NCBI RefSeq assembly: GCF_007279655.1 | Contig: NZ_QKWN01000006.1 | Span: forward strand, 388,033-452,032 | Length of the DNA: 64,000 nucleotides | Origin: Robertkochia solimangrovi | GTDB taxonomy: Bacteria; Bacteroidota; Bacteroidia; Flavobacteriales; Flavobacteriaceae | Direction: 5' to 3' | Shown: piece after piece, positions 43,498 through 52,717 of the stretch | Position numbering within the stretch: position 1 is the stretch's first letter | Layout of the letters: the number at the start of each line of letters is the position of its first letter | Made by a program: the position numbers and the translations under genes | The notes under the pieces: generated by a model | Seen by the model: the letters and a program-made list of their open reading frames with translations, nothing else | Databases searched by the model: none | Told to the model about the DNA's origin: nothing

Positions 43498-44742
43498 CTA
43501 CTTTTCAAATTTTCTGAGCGTATTTGTGATGATGGATACGCAATCCATCAATTGATCTTCAGTCATTACCAATGGAGGAGCGAATCGAATGATATTTCCA
43601 TGAGTTGGTTTAGCGAGTAAACCATTTTCTTTTAGGGCAAGGCATATATTCCAGGCCGTTGAACTTTCAGGATCATCATTGATCACAATTGCATTGAGCA
43701 GTCCCTTTCCCCGTACGAGTTTAGCAATACTACTGGTCTTAATATATGTATTCAATTTATCACGGAAAATAGCACCCAGTCTTTCTGCATTTCCTGCCAG
43801 ATCTTCATCCAGCACCACCTGCAACGCCTCCATCGCAACGGCTGCGGCCACTGGATTTCCTCCATAAGTACTTCCGTGTTGCCCCGGCTTGATGACTTCC
43901 ATAATGGAATCATTTGCCAGCACGGCGCTTACCGGGTAGGCACCGCCACTTAGTGCTTTCCCTAATACCAGCATATCTGGTTTGACCTCCTCATGATCAA
44001 CTGCGAGGATTTTGCCGGTTCGCGCAATCCCGGTCTGAATCTCATCTGCGATAAACAGGATTCCATATTCTTCACAAAGAGCCTTGGCTCCCTTCAGGTA
44101 ACCCGCAGAGGGCACATATACTCCCGCTTCTCCCTGAATGGGCTCCACCAGAAATCCCGCGATATGTGGGGTATTTTTAAAAACCGTTTCAAGCGCATCG
44201 AGATCATCATAAGCCACCTTAACAAATCCAGGCGTGTAAGGACCAAAATTCTTTCTGGCCTCTTCATCATTTGAGAAGGAAATGATAGTGGTTGTCCGAC
44301 CATGAAAGTTATTTTCACAAACTACGATATTCGCTTTTTCTTCCGGTATACCTTTTTTCTCATAGGCCCATTTACGACAAATCTTGATCGCGGTCTCAAC
44401 CGCTTCTGCTCCCGTATTCATCGGCAACAACTTATCAAAACCAAAGAATTCCGTGGCATACGCCTCAAATCTTCCCAGCATATCATTATGAAATGCTCTT
44501 GATGTGAGTGTTAGGGTCTGAGCCTGCTTTGTCATCGCTGCGACGATTCTCGGATGACAATGACCTTGATTCACCGCAGAATAGGCGGAAAGAAAATCAT
44601 AATATTTCTTTCCTTCCACATCCCACATATAAACACCCTCGCCCCGGCTTAATACGACCGGTAACGGGTGATAATTGTGTGCTCCATGTTTAGCTTCAAG
44701 TGCAATTGCATCCGCTGAAGTTAACTTTTCCAATACTTGCAT
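43498..44742 (-). CDS. rocD: Ornithine--oxo-acid aminotransferase
   Basis: 414 residues, class III aminotransferase. GAHNYHPLPVVLSRGEGVYM, the NTGAEAVETAIKICRKW loop, ADEIQTG and the PLP lysine in VLGKALSGG are those of ornithine aminotransferase. It converts ornithine and 2-oxoglutarate to glutamate semialdehyde and glutamate, linking arginine and proline metabolism. Single gene, divergent from rlmD. Confidence 0.94.
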   Translation of the reverse strand: MQVLEKLTSADAIALEAKHGAHNYHPLPVVLSRGEGVYMWDVEGKKYYDFLSAYSAVNQGHCHPRIVAAMTKQAQTLTLTSRAFHNDMLGRFEAYATEFFGFDKLLPMNTGAEAVETAIKICRKWAYEKKGIPEEKANIVVCENNFHGRTTTIISFSNDEEARKNFGPYTPGFVKVAYDDLDALETVFKNTPHIAGFLVEPIQGEAGVYVPSAGYLKGAKALCEEYGILFIADEIQTGIARTGKILAVDHEEVKPDMLVLGKALSGGAYPVSAVLANDSIMEVIKPGQHGSTYGGNPVAAAVAMEALQVVLDEDLAGNAERLGAIFRDKLNTYIKTSSIAKLVRGKGLLNAIVINDDPESSTAWNICLALKENGLLAKPTHGNIIRFAPPLVMTEDQLMDCVSIITNTLRKFEK

Positions 44743-44886
44743 TGTTGTATTTTAAAAATGATACTTTACCATTCCTTCTTTAAGGAGAGAAATCATCCGT
44801 AGGAGTGCATGCAATTTACGTTTTTTTCGACGTTCCATCAAAACCGGGAACTTAAATCTCTCCCTTAAAAACTCAACAAAATACCC

Positions 44887-44894
44887 TATTTTTG
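44887..44894 (+). promoter_or_regulatory. -7 element immediately before the rlmD start codon
   Basis: TATTTTTG fits TAnnTTTG and ends 4 nt before the ATG at 44899, so the transcript may start at the start codon. No clear -33 TTG. Confidence 0.45.
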
Positions 44895-44898
44895 CCGC

Positions 44899-46311
44899 AT
44901 GTCGAGAAAGAACAAAAAACAGTATTTTGAGAAGGTGACCGTGATCGATGCGGGTGCCAAGGGAAAAGGTGTGGCAAAGGCGCCAGACGGAAGGGTTATT
45001 TTTCTTCCGCATGCTGTTCCCGGAGATGTCGTGGATGTACAGACTTTCAAGAAAAGACGGGCTTATTTTGAAGGTGAAGTGGTCAAAATACATGAAGCAT
45101 CACCCCGAAGAACTGCACCGGTTTGTGTTCATTTTGGAGTATGCGGAGGGTGTAAATGGCAAAACATGGCCTATGAATCACAACTTTATTTCAAGCAAAA
45201 GGAAGTTGAGAACAATCTTCGCAGGATCGCTAAAGTGGAATTGCCGGAAATGAGTGATATCCTTGGGTCAGAAAAGCAATATTTCTACCGAAATAAAATG
45301 GAATTCTCCTTTTCAAACAACCGCTGGCTTACGCGCGCAGAGATTGAAAGCGGCGAAGATGCAGGTAGTAAAAATGCTCTTGGGTTTCATATTCCCGGCA
45401 TGTGGGATAAGATTCTCGACCTGAAGGAATGTCACCTTCAGGAGGACCCATCCAATGCGATGCGTCTCGAGATCAAACGTTTTGCTGAAGAAAATGATCT
45501 CTCTTTTTTCAATACACGGGAACAATCCGGATTATTAAGAACATTGATGGTTAGAACGGCCTCCACCGGTGAGATCATGCTTTTGATCCAATTCTATGAT
45601 GACGACCATGAAAAAAGGGAATTGCTGTTAAACCATATCGAAAAAACGTTTCCTGAAATAACGTCATTGCTCTATGTAATCAATCAAAAGGCCAATGATA
45701 CTATCTATGATCAGGAAATAATTTGCTTCTCAGGCAGGGATCATATCTACGAAGAAATGGAAGGCCTCCGCTTTAAAATAAATGCAAAAAGCTTCTATCA
45801 AACAAATTCCGATCAGGCCTATGAACTTTATAAACTGACTCGGGAATATGCAGGATTAACCGGTGATGAACTGGTGTATGACCTGTATACCGGAACGGGA
45901 ACCATCGCACAGTTCGTGGCAGCAAAAGCCAAAATGGTGATCGGTGTAGAGGCGGTGCCAGAAGCTATTGAAGATGCAAAAACCAATGCTAAAAATAACG
46001 GAATCGAAAACGTACGTTTCTATGCGGGAGATATGAAAGAAGTCTTCAATGAAGGTTTTATCGATGAGAACGGACATCCCGATGTCATTATTACAGACCC
46101 GCCGAGAGACGGTATGCATAAAGATGTTGTGGAGACTATTCTGAACATTGCACCACAGAAAGTAGTCTATGTAAGTTGTAACAGTGCAACACAGGCGAGA
46201 GATCTTGCAATGATGGATCACCTGTATCAGGTTACTCGTGTAAGACCTGTGGATATGTTCCCTCAGACCCATCACGTAGAAAATGTTGTACTTTTAGAAC
46301 GAAGATCTTAA
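44899..46311 (+). CDS. rlmD: 23S rRNA (uracil-5-)-methyltransferase
   Basis: 470 residues: an N-terminal TRAM domain (~10-70), iron-sulfur cysteines in CVHFGVCGGCKWQ plus the later LKECHLQ, and a methyltransferase domain with DLYTGTGTIAQF and the nucleophile region YVSCNSATQARDL. It methylates a uracil of 23S rRNA (U1939 in E. coli); the specific site is inferred from the family. Followed closely by DUF6452 and DUF6048 genes, a common flavobacterial arrangement. Confidence 0.92.
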   Translation: MSRKNKKQYFEKVTVIDAGAKGKGVAKAPDGRVIFLPHAVPGDVVDVQTFKKRRAYFEGEVVKIHEASPRRTAPVCVHFGVCGGCKWQNMAYESQLYFKQKEVENNLRRIAKVELPEMSDILGSEKQYFYRNKMEFSFSNNRWLTRAEIESGEDAGSKNALGFHIPGMWDKILDLKECHLQEDPSNAMRLEIKRFAEENDLSFFNTREQSGLLRTLMVRTASTGEIMLLIQFYDDDHEKRELLLNHIEKTFPEITSLLYVINQKANDTIYDQEIICFSGRDHIYEEMEGLRFKINAKSFYQTNSDQAYELYKLTREYAGLTGDELVYDLYTGTGTIAQFVAAKAKMVIGVEAVPEAIEDAKTNAKNNGIENVRFYAGDMKEVFNEGFIDENGHPDVIITDPPRDGMHKDVVETILNIAPQKVVYVSCNSATQARDLAMMDHLYQVTRVRPVDMFPQTHHVENVVLLERRS

Positions 46312-46321
46312 TTTTAGCCTC

Positions 46322-46846
46322 GTGAAGAAAATTCTAGTGATCCTTTCAATTGCCGTGATTCTGTTCACGGTTATCAGTGCCTGTGAAAAAGATGATATTT
46401 GTCCGCCCGGCTCCGGAACCACACCGTTACTGGTGGTAGGCTTCTATGATATTCAGGATCAGGAAACCGAAAAAAGTGTCGTACGATTGAGAGTTGTCGG
46501 TGAAGGCCAGGATGATCCTGTGAATACCTTTACTGATAGAAGCTCCGTATCAGAGATCAGTTTACCCCTGAAAAGTTTTGAAAACTCCACCACTTTTGCG
46601 GTTATCAGTGATTCGGCGGATGACGATAATGGAGTCGAAACAGGTAATATTGATTCTATTCGATTTGATTATAATGTTCAGGAAAAATACATCTCCCGCG
46701 GATGTGGATATTCCGTGACATATACCCTTCAGGAAGTCACCTTAAACCCAGGCGGATCCGACGATGATGAATGGATCGTTTCCTATGAGTTACCCGTAAG
46801 AGACATAACACCTTTAGACACAATTCATGTTAAAATATACCATTAA
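46322..46846 (+). CDS. DUF6452 family lipoprotein
   Basis: 174 residues from a GTG start, chosen because it directly opens the lipoprotein signal (MKKILVILSI ... ISAC). CEKDDICPPGSGTTPLLVVG and the final VRDITPLDTIHVKIYH block fit DUF6452. An AATTTTAG box lies only a few bases before the start. Function unknown. The next gene overlaps its end by 20 nt, so the two are coupled. Confidence 0.85.
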   Translation: MKKILVILSIAVILFTVISACEKDDICPPGSGTTPLLVVGFYDIQDQETEKSVVRLRVVGEGQDDPVNTFTDRSSVSEISLPLKSFENSTTFAVISDSADDDNGVETGNIDSIRFDYNVQEKYISRGCGYSVTYTLQEVTLNPGGSDDDEWIVSYELPVRDITPLDTIHVKIYH

Positions 46847-47594
46847 TATACTTTTCATATTCGTTTCCGTATTTGCTTTGGCACAGGAACAAGACAGCAT
46901 TGTCACCAGTACCGGAGAGGTATATCGACAGAAATACGGATTACGGGTTGGTGTCGACCTGAGTAAACCGTTACGTTCGTTTCTCGATGACGATTATAAA
47001 GGGCTTGAACTGGTGGGAGATTTCCGAATTTCGCAAAACCTCTATGTCGCTGCTGAGCTAGGAACCGAAGACAAGATAACCCGTGAAGATTATTTCACCT
47101 TTCAAACACAGGGTAGTTATCTTAAGGCCGGGATAGACTGGAACACCTATGAGAACTGGTATGGTATGTCAAACATCATCAATCTTGGGGCTCGTTTCGG
47201 AGTCAGCACCTTTAGTCAGGACCTCCAGGAATATCAAATATATTCTGAGAATCAATATTGGAATGAAACCGGAAGCGGATTACGGGGAGAACAATTTCTT
47301 GGAGAATATAGCGGTTTATCGGCACAATGGATTGAATTCGTACTCGGCATGAAGGTAGAACTCTTCAACAACCTGTTTTTAGGGGGGAGTGTAAGACTGA
47401 ACTATCTCATCAATGATGTATCTCCAAATGAATTGGACAATCTTTACATTCCCGGATTCAATAAGGTCACCGATGGAAGTAAGATCGGCGTGGGTTATAA
47501 TTACACGCTAAGCTACCTTATTCCTATTTTTAAGACGAATAAGCCTGCCCCCAAAAAAGAGGAATCTGAAGAAGTTCCTGCTCGCAAGAACTGA
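46827..47594 (+). CDS. DUF6048 family outer-membrane-like protein
   Basis: 255 residues, signal peptide ending FALAQ. The body has alternating beta strands (LRVGVDLSKPLRSFL, YVAAELGTEDK, NLGARFGVS) consistent with a small barrel, then a charged tail (KPAPKKEESEEV). DUF6048 proteins regularly follow DUF6452. The tail suggests the last part is not membrane embedded. Function unknown. Confidence 0.85.
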   Translation: MLKYTINILFIFVSVFALAQEQDSIVTSTGEVYRQKYGLRVGVDLSKPLRSFLDDDYKGLELVGDFRISQNLYVAAELGTEDKITREDYFTFQTQGSYLKAGIDWNTYENWYGMSNIINLGARFGVSTFSQDLQEYQIYSENQYWNETGSGLRGEQFLGEYSGLSAQWIEFVLGMKVELFNNLFLGGSVRLNYLINDVSPNELDNLYIPGFNKVTDGSKIGVGYNYTLSYLIPIFKTNKPAPKKEESEEVPARKN

Positions 47595-47596
47595 TA

Positions 47597-47833
47597 TTAT
47601 TTGATCTCGGTTACCCCTTTTTTAAAGATCCATTTCATAAATAGCTTTTCTCCCTTCATACCGTTGACGACGGTAAATTTTGGTGCAAGAAAAATGGTAA
47701 GAATACCCGAAAGAATAAAGGTGATTATATAAGGAACTGCCAAATACGTCAACAGGAAGCGAAAGATCAGATAAATAGGAATGAACACCAGAACGTTCAA
47801 CAAAAGAGATTTCGTTTTCAGATTCATTTTCAT
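47597..47833 (-). CDS. Small membrane protein, 78 residues
   Basis: Two hydrophobic segments (NVLVFIPIYLIFRFLLTYLA and IITFILSGILTIFLA) and basic ends. No family recognised. It is 18 nt downstream of the THUMP methyltransferase gene, so probably the second gene of that unit, and its stop is 2 nt from the convergent DUF6048 stop. Confidence 0.7.
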   Translation of the reverse strand: MKMNLKTKSLLLNVLVFIPIYLIFRFLLTYLAVPYIITFILSGILTIFLAPKFTVVNGMKGEKLFMKWIFKKGVTEIK

Positions 47834-47851
47834 CAGAATAAAGATCAGGTT

Positions 47852-49009
47852 TTAATTATTATATTTTGCCTTTTTACTACCCGCATAGATCTCGAACTTA
47901 AGCAAACGGCTATCCAGCTTTCCATTATAGAGATGTATCTTTCTGGAAGGACGTAAACCAACGCTTTTTATCGCTTCCAGATTGGAAGAAATGAACCAGG
48001 CCTCTGTATTTGGATACCCCTGTTTAAGGGTATCGCCAATATGTTTATAGAAATTCTCTATATCGATCTCCAGACGTTGCCCATAGGGTGGGTTGAATAC
48101 CATATGAAGTTTCTCCTCTCCCTCTTTGGTACTCTCAAAGAAGTCTTGTTGATCTACAGTAATATAATTTGAGAGATTCGCATTCTTGACATTATCAAGA
48201 GCTTTGCGAACAGCAGATGGTGCTTTATCGAAAGCGCGTATCTTAAAATGGAATTCACGTGTCTTTTTCATACAACTGTCAAAGATCTTTTCAAACAGCT
48301 CTTCATCATAATCCTGCCATTTTTCGAATGCAAATTCTCTTCTATTAATGTTTGCAGGTATATTACAAGCGATCATAGCCGCTTCAATAGCCATGGTACC
48401 ACTTCCACACATCGGATCCATGAAATCGCATTGTCCATCCCATCCACTTAACAGAAGAATCCCAGCTGCCAATACTTCATTAATCGGTGCCATATTGGTC
48501 GCTGTTCTGTAACCACGATGATGCAATGAGCTTCCGCTGCTATCGAAGGAAACATTACACTGATTTCCGTGAATATGAATATTGATACGCAGATCCGGAT
48601 GTTTAAGATCCACATCGGGGCGTTTCCCATAACTATCCCTGAACCGGTCAACGATAGCATCCTTGGTTTTCAATGCTATATAATGGGAGTGATTGAATAA
48701 TTTTGAATTCACCGTGGCATCGATCGCAAAAGTCCCGTCTACTTTCAGGTATTGTTCCCATTCGATACGATTGATACGGTTATAAAGATCCTGCTCGCTT
48801 CGGATAAAAAATGACTTCATAGGCTTCAGGATCTTGATCGCTGTACGGAGACTTAAATTAGCCTTATACATAAAGCCCAGATCTCCTTCAAAGGAAACAC
48901 TTCGTATCCCTTTCTCCACATTGATCGCACCCATTTGTTTGAGTTCCTTTTCGAGGATCTCTTCCATCCCATGCATGGTCTTGGCCAGCATCTTGTAATT
49001 ATTTGCCAT
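47852..49009 (-). CDS. THUMP-domain class I RNA methyltransferase (RlmL-like)
   Basis: 385 residues. N-terminal THUMP domain (~50-160), then a Rossmann methyltransferase with MDPMCGSGTMAIEAAMIA and the catalytic FNPPYGQRL (NPPY, N-methylation). Best fit is the N-terminal half of RlmKL or YpsC, which makes m2G in 23S rRNA; the C-terminal RlmK part is absent, as in many non-gammaproteobacterial forms. The exact target is inferred. Confidence 0.88.
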   Translation of the reverse strand: MANNYKMLAKTMHGMEEILEKELKQMGAINVEKGIRSVSFEGDLGFMYKANLSLRTAIKILKPMKSFFIRSEQDLYNRINRIEWEQYLKVDGTFAIDATVNSKLFNHSHYIALKTKDAIVDRFRDSYGKRPDVDLKHPDLRINIHIHGNQCNVSFDSSGSSLHHRGYRTATNMAPINEVLAAGILLLSGWDGQCDFMDPMCGSGTMAIEAAMIACNIPANINRREFAFEKWQDYDEELFEKIFDSCMKKTREFHFKIRAFDKAPSAVRKALDNVKNANLSNYITVDQQDFFESTKEGEEKLHMVFNPPYGQRLEIDIENFYKHIGDTLKQGYPNTEAWFISSNLEAIKSVGLRPSRKIHLYNGKLDSRLLKFEIYAGSKKAKYNN

Positions 49010-49029
49010 TTAAATATCCGATTGAAACG

Positions 49030-49037
49030 CAAAAATA
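49030..49037 (-). promoter_or_regulatory. -7 element of the THUMP methyltransferase gene
   Basis: TATTTTTG on the minus strand, 20 nt before the ATG at 49009. Confidence 0.5.
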
Positions 49038-49171
49038 CGTTAATTTAGCTGCGTGGGTAAACTTTATTTAAAAGTACAACCAATGTAATGAAGATGCTAA
49101 AGGTCCGACTACCCATCCTCAGTTTTTAAAATTTTCAAACCAGATAAACCTTTTCACAGGTACAGATCCAA

Positions 49172-49864
49172 ATGATGAATTACCTATTACCCATATTCGC
49201 TGTTTTGGCCGGATATCTTTTTGTGATCACCTTTAAACCAAATGATCCGAAAAAATTAAAGCTATTACTGGCCTTCAGCGGAGCATTTCTTCTTTCGATT
49301 ACGGTCTTTCACTTACTCCCTGAGGTCTATCACCAGCACGACCATGAACAGGAAGATTTCGCAAAAAATACAGGTATTTTTATAATGCTTGGAATTTTGC
49401 TCCAGATATTTCTTGAGTTCTTTTCCAAAGGTGCAGAGCATGGACATATGCATTTCAATAAAAATATGACGACATTCCCATGGCTCCTTTTTATCAGTCT
49501 TAGTATCCATGCCTTTCTGGAAGGTTTTCCAATTCATGATCATGATACCCTTGTATACGGGATCGTTGTTCACAAATTTCCGGTGGCTGTGATACTCAGT
49601 ACTTTTTTCATCGAAGCCAAAATATCTAAGACGAAGGTTCTTTCGTTCCTGATCCTGTTTTCATTGATGACACCCGCTGGTACATGGTTGTCGGAATATG
49701 CGGTACTGCTTAAGGACTACCATCGTCAGATCACTGCTTTAGTCATCGGAATATTACTTCATATTTCTACCGTTATCCTTTTTGAAACTTCGGAAGGTCA
49801 TAAGTTCAATTTTAATAAACTCATCGTGATCATGGTCGGGATCGTGGTCGCATATTTCATGTAG
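49172..49864 (+). CDS. ZIP family metal transporter
   Basis: 230 residues with about seven to eight membrane segments. A His/Glu-rich loop (HQHDHEQEDF) and HGHMHF flank segment 3. The conserved segments SIHAFLEGFPI and HKFPVAVIL carry the metal-site residues of ZIP proteins. It probably imports Zn2+ or a similar divalent metal. One base separates it from the DUF4268 gene. Confidence 0.88.
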   Translation: MMNYLLPIFAVLAGYLFVITFKPNDPKKLKLLLAFSGAFLLSITVFHLLPEVYHQHDHEQEDFAKNTGIFIMLGILLQIFLEFFSKGAEHGHMHFNKNMTTFPWLLFISLSIHAFLEGFPIHDHDTLVYGIVVHKFPVAVILSTFFIEAKISKTKVLSFLILFSLMTPAGTWLSEYAVLLKDYHRQITALVIGILLHISTVILFETSEGHKFNFNKLIVIMVGIVVAYFM

Positions 49865-49865
49865 T

Positions 49866-50294
49866 ATGTTCAGTAAGGAGGAATCGAAAAAACTCAGACA
49901 GGAATTCTGGATCAGCTTTGGAAAATCATTTCCACGGAAATGGGTATTGTACAATACCAAGATCAAAGATTTCAGTTTTAAATTTTATTTCGACACCAAG
50001 AAAGCCATGGTGGTTCTTGATATAGAAGATGAAGACCTGGAAAAGCGTATTCACTACTATGAAAAAATGCAGTCTCTGGAATCGGTTTTAAAAGAAAATT
50101 ATCTTCCCGAAGCCATTTACGAAGACATCTATTTCCTGGACAACGGCAAGGAGATCTCAAGAATATTTGTACTGAAGGATGGCGTCTGCATTCACAACAA
50201 GAATACCTGGCAGGAAACTATGGTATTCCTGAATGAAACCATGGCCAAATTCGAAGAGTTTTTTGAAGATTTTCAGGATTTTATAAAAAATTAA
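49866..50294 (+). CDS. DUF4268 domain protein
   Basis: 142 residues, soluble. SKEESKKLRQEFWISFGKSF at the N-terminus, then the KFYFDTKKAMVVLDIE strands and the GKEISRIFV block match DUF4268, a small fold distantly related to nuclease-associated domains. Function unknown. Translated right after the ZIP gene. A weak hairpin ACTAAC / GTTAGT at 50338-50354 may end the unit. Confidence 0.85.
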   Translation: MFSKEESKKLRQEFWISFGKSFPRKWVLYNTKIKDFSFKFYFDTKKAMVVLDIEDEDLEKRIHYYEKMQSLESVLKENYLPEAIYEDIYFLDNGKEISRIFVLKDGVCIHNKNTWQETMVFLNETMAKFEEFFEDFQDFIKN

Positions 50295-50431
50295 CCCGAT
50301 TTGTTTAAGGTCTCTTCGACGAAAAAACCCTCTCAGGACTAACTAACGGTTAGTATTATATATTTTAACATATTTCATAGTGGCAGGAATATATTATCTA
50401 ATATATTTATGCAAAATAATTCCTACTACTG

Positions 50432-52600
50432 ATGAAATTAAATACTATTAAGTTTCACTTCTTATTCCTACTTTTTTTATTGATAATAGCATGCAGTGAT
50501 GACGAAAAAGATACTCCTGATACTATTCCGCCAACAGTAAGTTTTGCCATTAAGGGCATCGAAAGTTCAGATTCCTCCTCCCCGGTTATCGGAACACTGC
50601 TTGAGTTAGAGGTCAATGCCGAAGACAATGTTGGCATAACCAAAACCGCTGTTTATCTCAATGATGTAAAATTAGCAGAAGGCAACAAGCAACCATTTAA
50701 TTATTCACTGGATCTGAACGACGTCGCATCCAAAAAGGCTGGTCAGGAAAACAAAGGAAATACAACTTCAGCTCTTGAAGTAAGAGCTTATGACCTGGCC
50801 GGTAACGAAGGTTCCGCAAGTAAGAGTATCATCATTGATCGTGAAATTCCGACTATCTCTGGGGTAAGTATTGAAAATGACACCATACTACACGGTGACA
50901 ATAATACTGTGGCGTTCATTATGCTTGATGATCAGGGAACTATTACGCCTAAAGCAACCCTCGATGGAAATGAAATTCCAGTAGAGATCAATGCAGACAA
51001 AGGAGTGCTGATCATTAATACCTCAACACTGGAAGATGGCACGCATAAACTCATGATCACTATTACGGATGCACTGGGCAATACCACTGAATATACTGTC
51101 AATTTTATTTCAGATAATACCGGACCAGAAATACTACTCGAAAACATAACTGAAGGTGCCATCCTCGACGGTCCAATTTCAATTGATCCACTTTTAACTG
51201 AAAACTTTTCTGAGGTTGACTCTGTGAAGATCTATATGAATGATAAATTGATCAGTAAACAGGCTTTCTCCGAATACGAAGCCTTTGAAATCGATCCAGA
51301 GTCACTCGATACCGGAGCGTCTACACTAACCATCCGGGTATCTGACAAATCCGGGAATTCCAGTGAATTAATAATTAACATCTCTATTAAAAGAAAATTA
51401 TTCAATGTTAACATACCGGAAGATCTTTTAAATCAATATGCAGCACTATGGGTGGTCATCTCTGAAAATGACGGAAGTCTGATCTCCTACCAACAGTTGG
51501 AGACAGCCAATGAAGATATTCCTATTCATGCCCCGGGTGAATTCCCTAAGGATAAAAAATATATGGCCAATTTTTTTGCGGTTGCCTTCAACAACAGGTT
51601 GGGAGGATCCAGCATACAACAAATTGACCGTAACTCTTTCACCGAAATGAATTTTACCGTGAACAGCACAGCGGCATATACGCCACAATATTTCGAAGCT
51701 GAAGGATTTACAGAAATTGATGGCAGCATTAGAGATTATATTACCGCTACCGGTTCTGGTTACAAATTCTATGTAGACAATTCAAATGAACCCTTAAAAA
51801 TAAGAATGAATAAATATAATATAGGATATACTCCCGACTATTACTATTTCCTGCTTTCTAATCGTTATAACGAATTTCTCGGTTCCTATAAGGTTTCATC
51901 GGATATAGGTGATGATTTCGTTTTAAAAAAATCAAATTTTAATAACGATAGTTACACTGGATATTATATAGAATATCCAAACAACCCGGAGGGAGGAGGT
52001 CACTCTGAAGTATATGGATTTGAAAATCTGGAAGATTATAACAATGATCACTATCATATGGTTTCACATGTTTTTTCCACAGTTGCTACAGAAACCTATA
52101 AACCAAGGATTTACTATAGTATTTTAAAAGACTTTGAATATTATTATCACGTGACTAAATGGGGTAAATATTACACCCAAAGAAAAGGTAAACCTTCAGC
52201 CCCTAATATTCCGGGATGGGAAAGCACACATAGCTTTGATGGTTCATCCCTTCAAATAAGTACTACTGGTACAGGTCATCAGATAGGTCGTGCTTCAATT
52301 AATGACGACCCTCAAAGTATCGTATTATCGATAACCTATCCAAGTAATCTAACAGATGCGATCAATTTACCAGAAATGCCTCAGGAGTTTTCATCACTAC
52401 CATTCTATTCCAATTATACTTCAGGGAATCTCACCATCAGAAATACAGCCTTAGAATCAGTTGAGTCCGTAAACACTTATGAAGAGTACTTAAGTGTCAT
52501 TCTTTCAAAAGACATAGCACCTAAGGATCTTAAACTGGACGCTGATATGATTCTGGAAAATGGAAATTCCACTTATTCGATAAAGGATATTGTGTTTTAA
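50432..52600 (+). CDS. Ig-like-repeat lipoprotein with a novel C-terminal domain (tandem paralog 1)
   Basis: 722 residues. Lipoprotein signal ends LIIAC. Three Ig-like repeats follow (~30-330): LEVNAEDNVGITKTAVYLND, DDQGTITPKATLDGNEIPVE and ENFSEVDSVKIYMNDKLISK, each ending in a D-x-x-GN-type turn. The remaining ~380 residues, starting LFNVNIPEDLL and including PIHAPGEFPKDKKYM, match no family I know. They are rich in Tyr, Asn and Ser and encoded by AT-rich DNA. It is probably anchored to the outer membrane or exposed on the surface, perhaps in binding. Paralogous to the next gene across its full length. Confidence 0.85.
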   Translation: MKLNTIKFHFLFLLFLLIIACSDDEKDTPDTIPPTVSFAIKGIESSDSSSPVIGTLLELEVNAEDNVGITKTAVYLNDVKLAEGNKQPFNYSLDLNDVASKKAGQENKGNTTSALEVRAYDLAGNEGSASKSIIIDREIPTISGVSIENDTILHGDNNTVAFIMLDDQGTITPKATLDGNEIPVEINADKGVLIINTSTLEDGTHKLMITITDALGNTTEYTVNFISDNTGPEILLENITEGAILDGPISIDPLLTENFSEVDSVKIYMNDKLISKQAFSEYEAFEIDPESLDTGASTLTIRVSDKSGNSSELIINISIKRKLFNVNIPEDLLNQYAALWVVISENDGSLISYQQLETANEDIPIHAPGEFPKDKKYMANFFAVAFNNRLGGSSIQQIDRNSFTEMNFTVNSTAAYTPQYFEAEGFTEIDGSIRDYITATGSGYKFYVDNSNEPLKIRMNKYNIGYTPDYYYFLLSNRYNEFLGSYKVSSDIGDDFVLKKSNFNNDSYTGYYIEYPNNPEGGGHSEVYGFENLEDYNNDHYHMVSHVFSTVATETYKPRIYYSILKDFEYYYHVTKWGKYYTQRKGKPSAPNIPGWESTHSFDGSSLQISTTGTGHQIGRASINDDPQSIVLSITYPSNLTDAINLPEMPQEFSSLPFYSNYTSGNLTIRNTALESVESVNTYEEYLSVILSKDIAPKDLKLDADMILENGNSTYSIKDIVF

Positions 52601-52717
52601 TTACTGTCTGAAAATTAGGTGAGAATAACAATTAACCAGATACTACCCAATAATTAATTTAAATTATCTCAATCTTTAGTTCCGCACTTACAACCATAAA
52701 TGTGATTTACAATAATT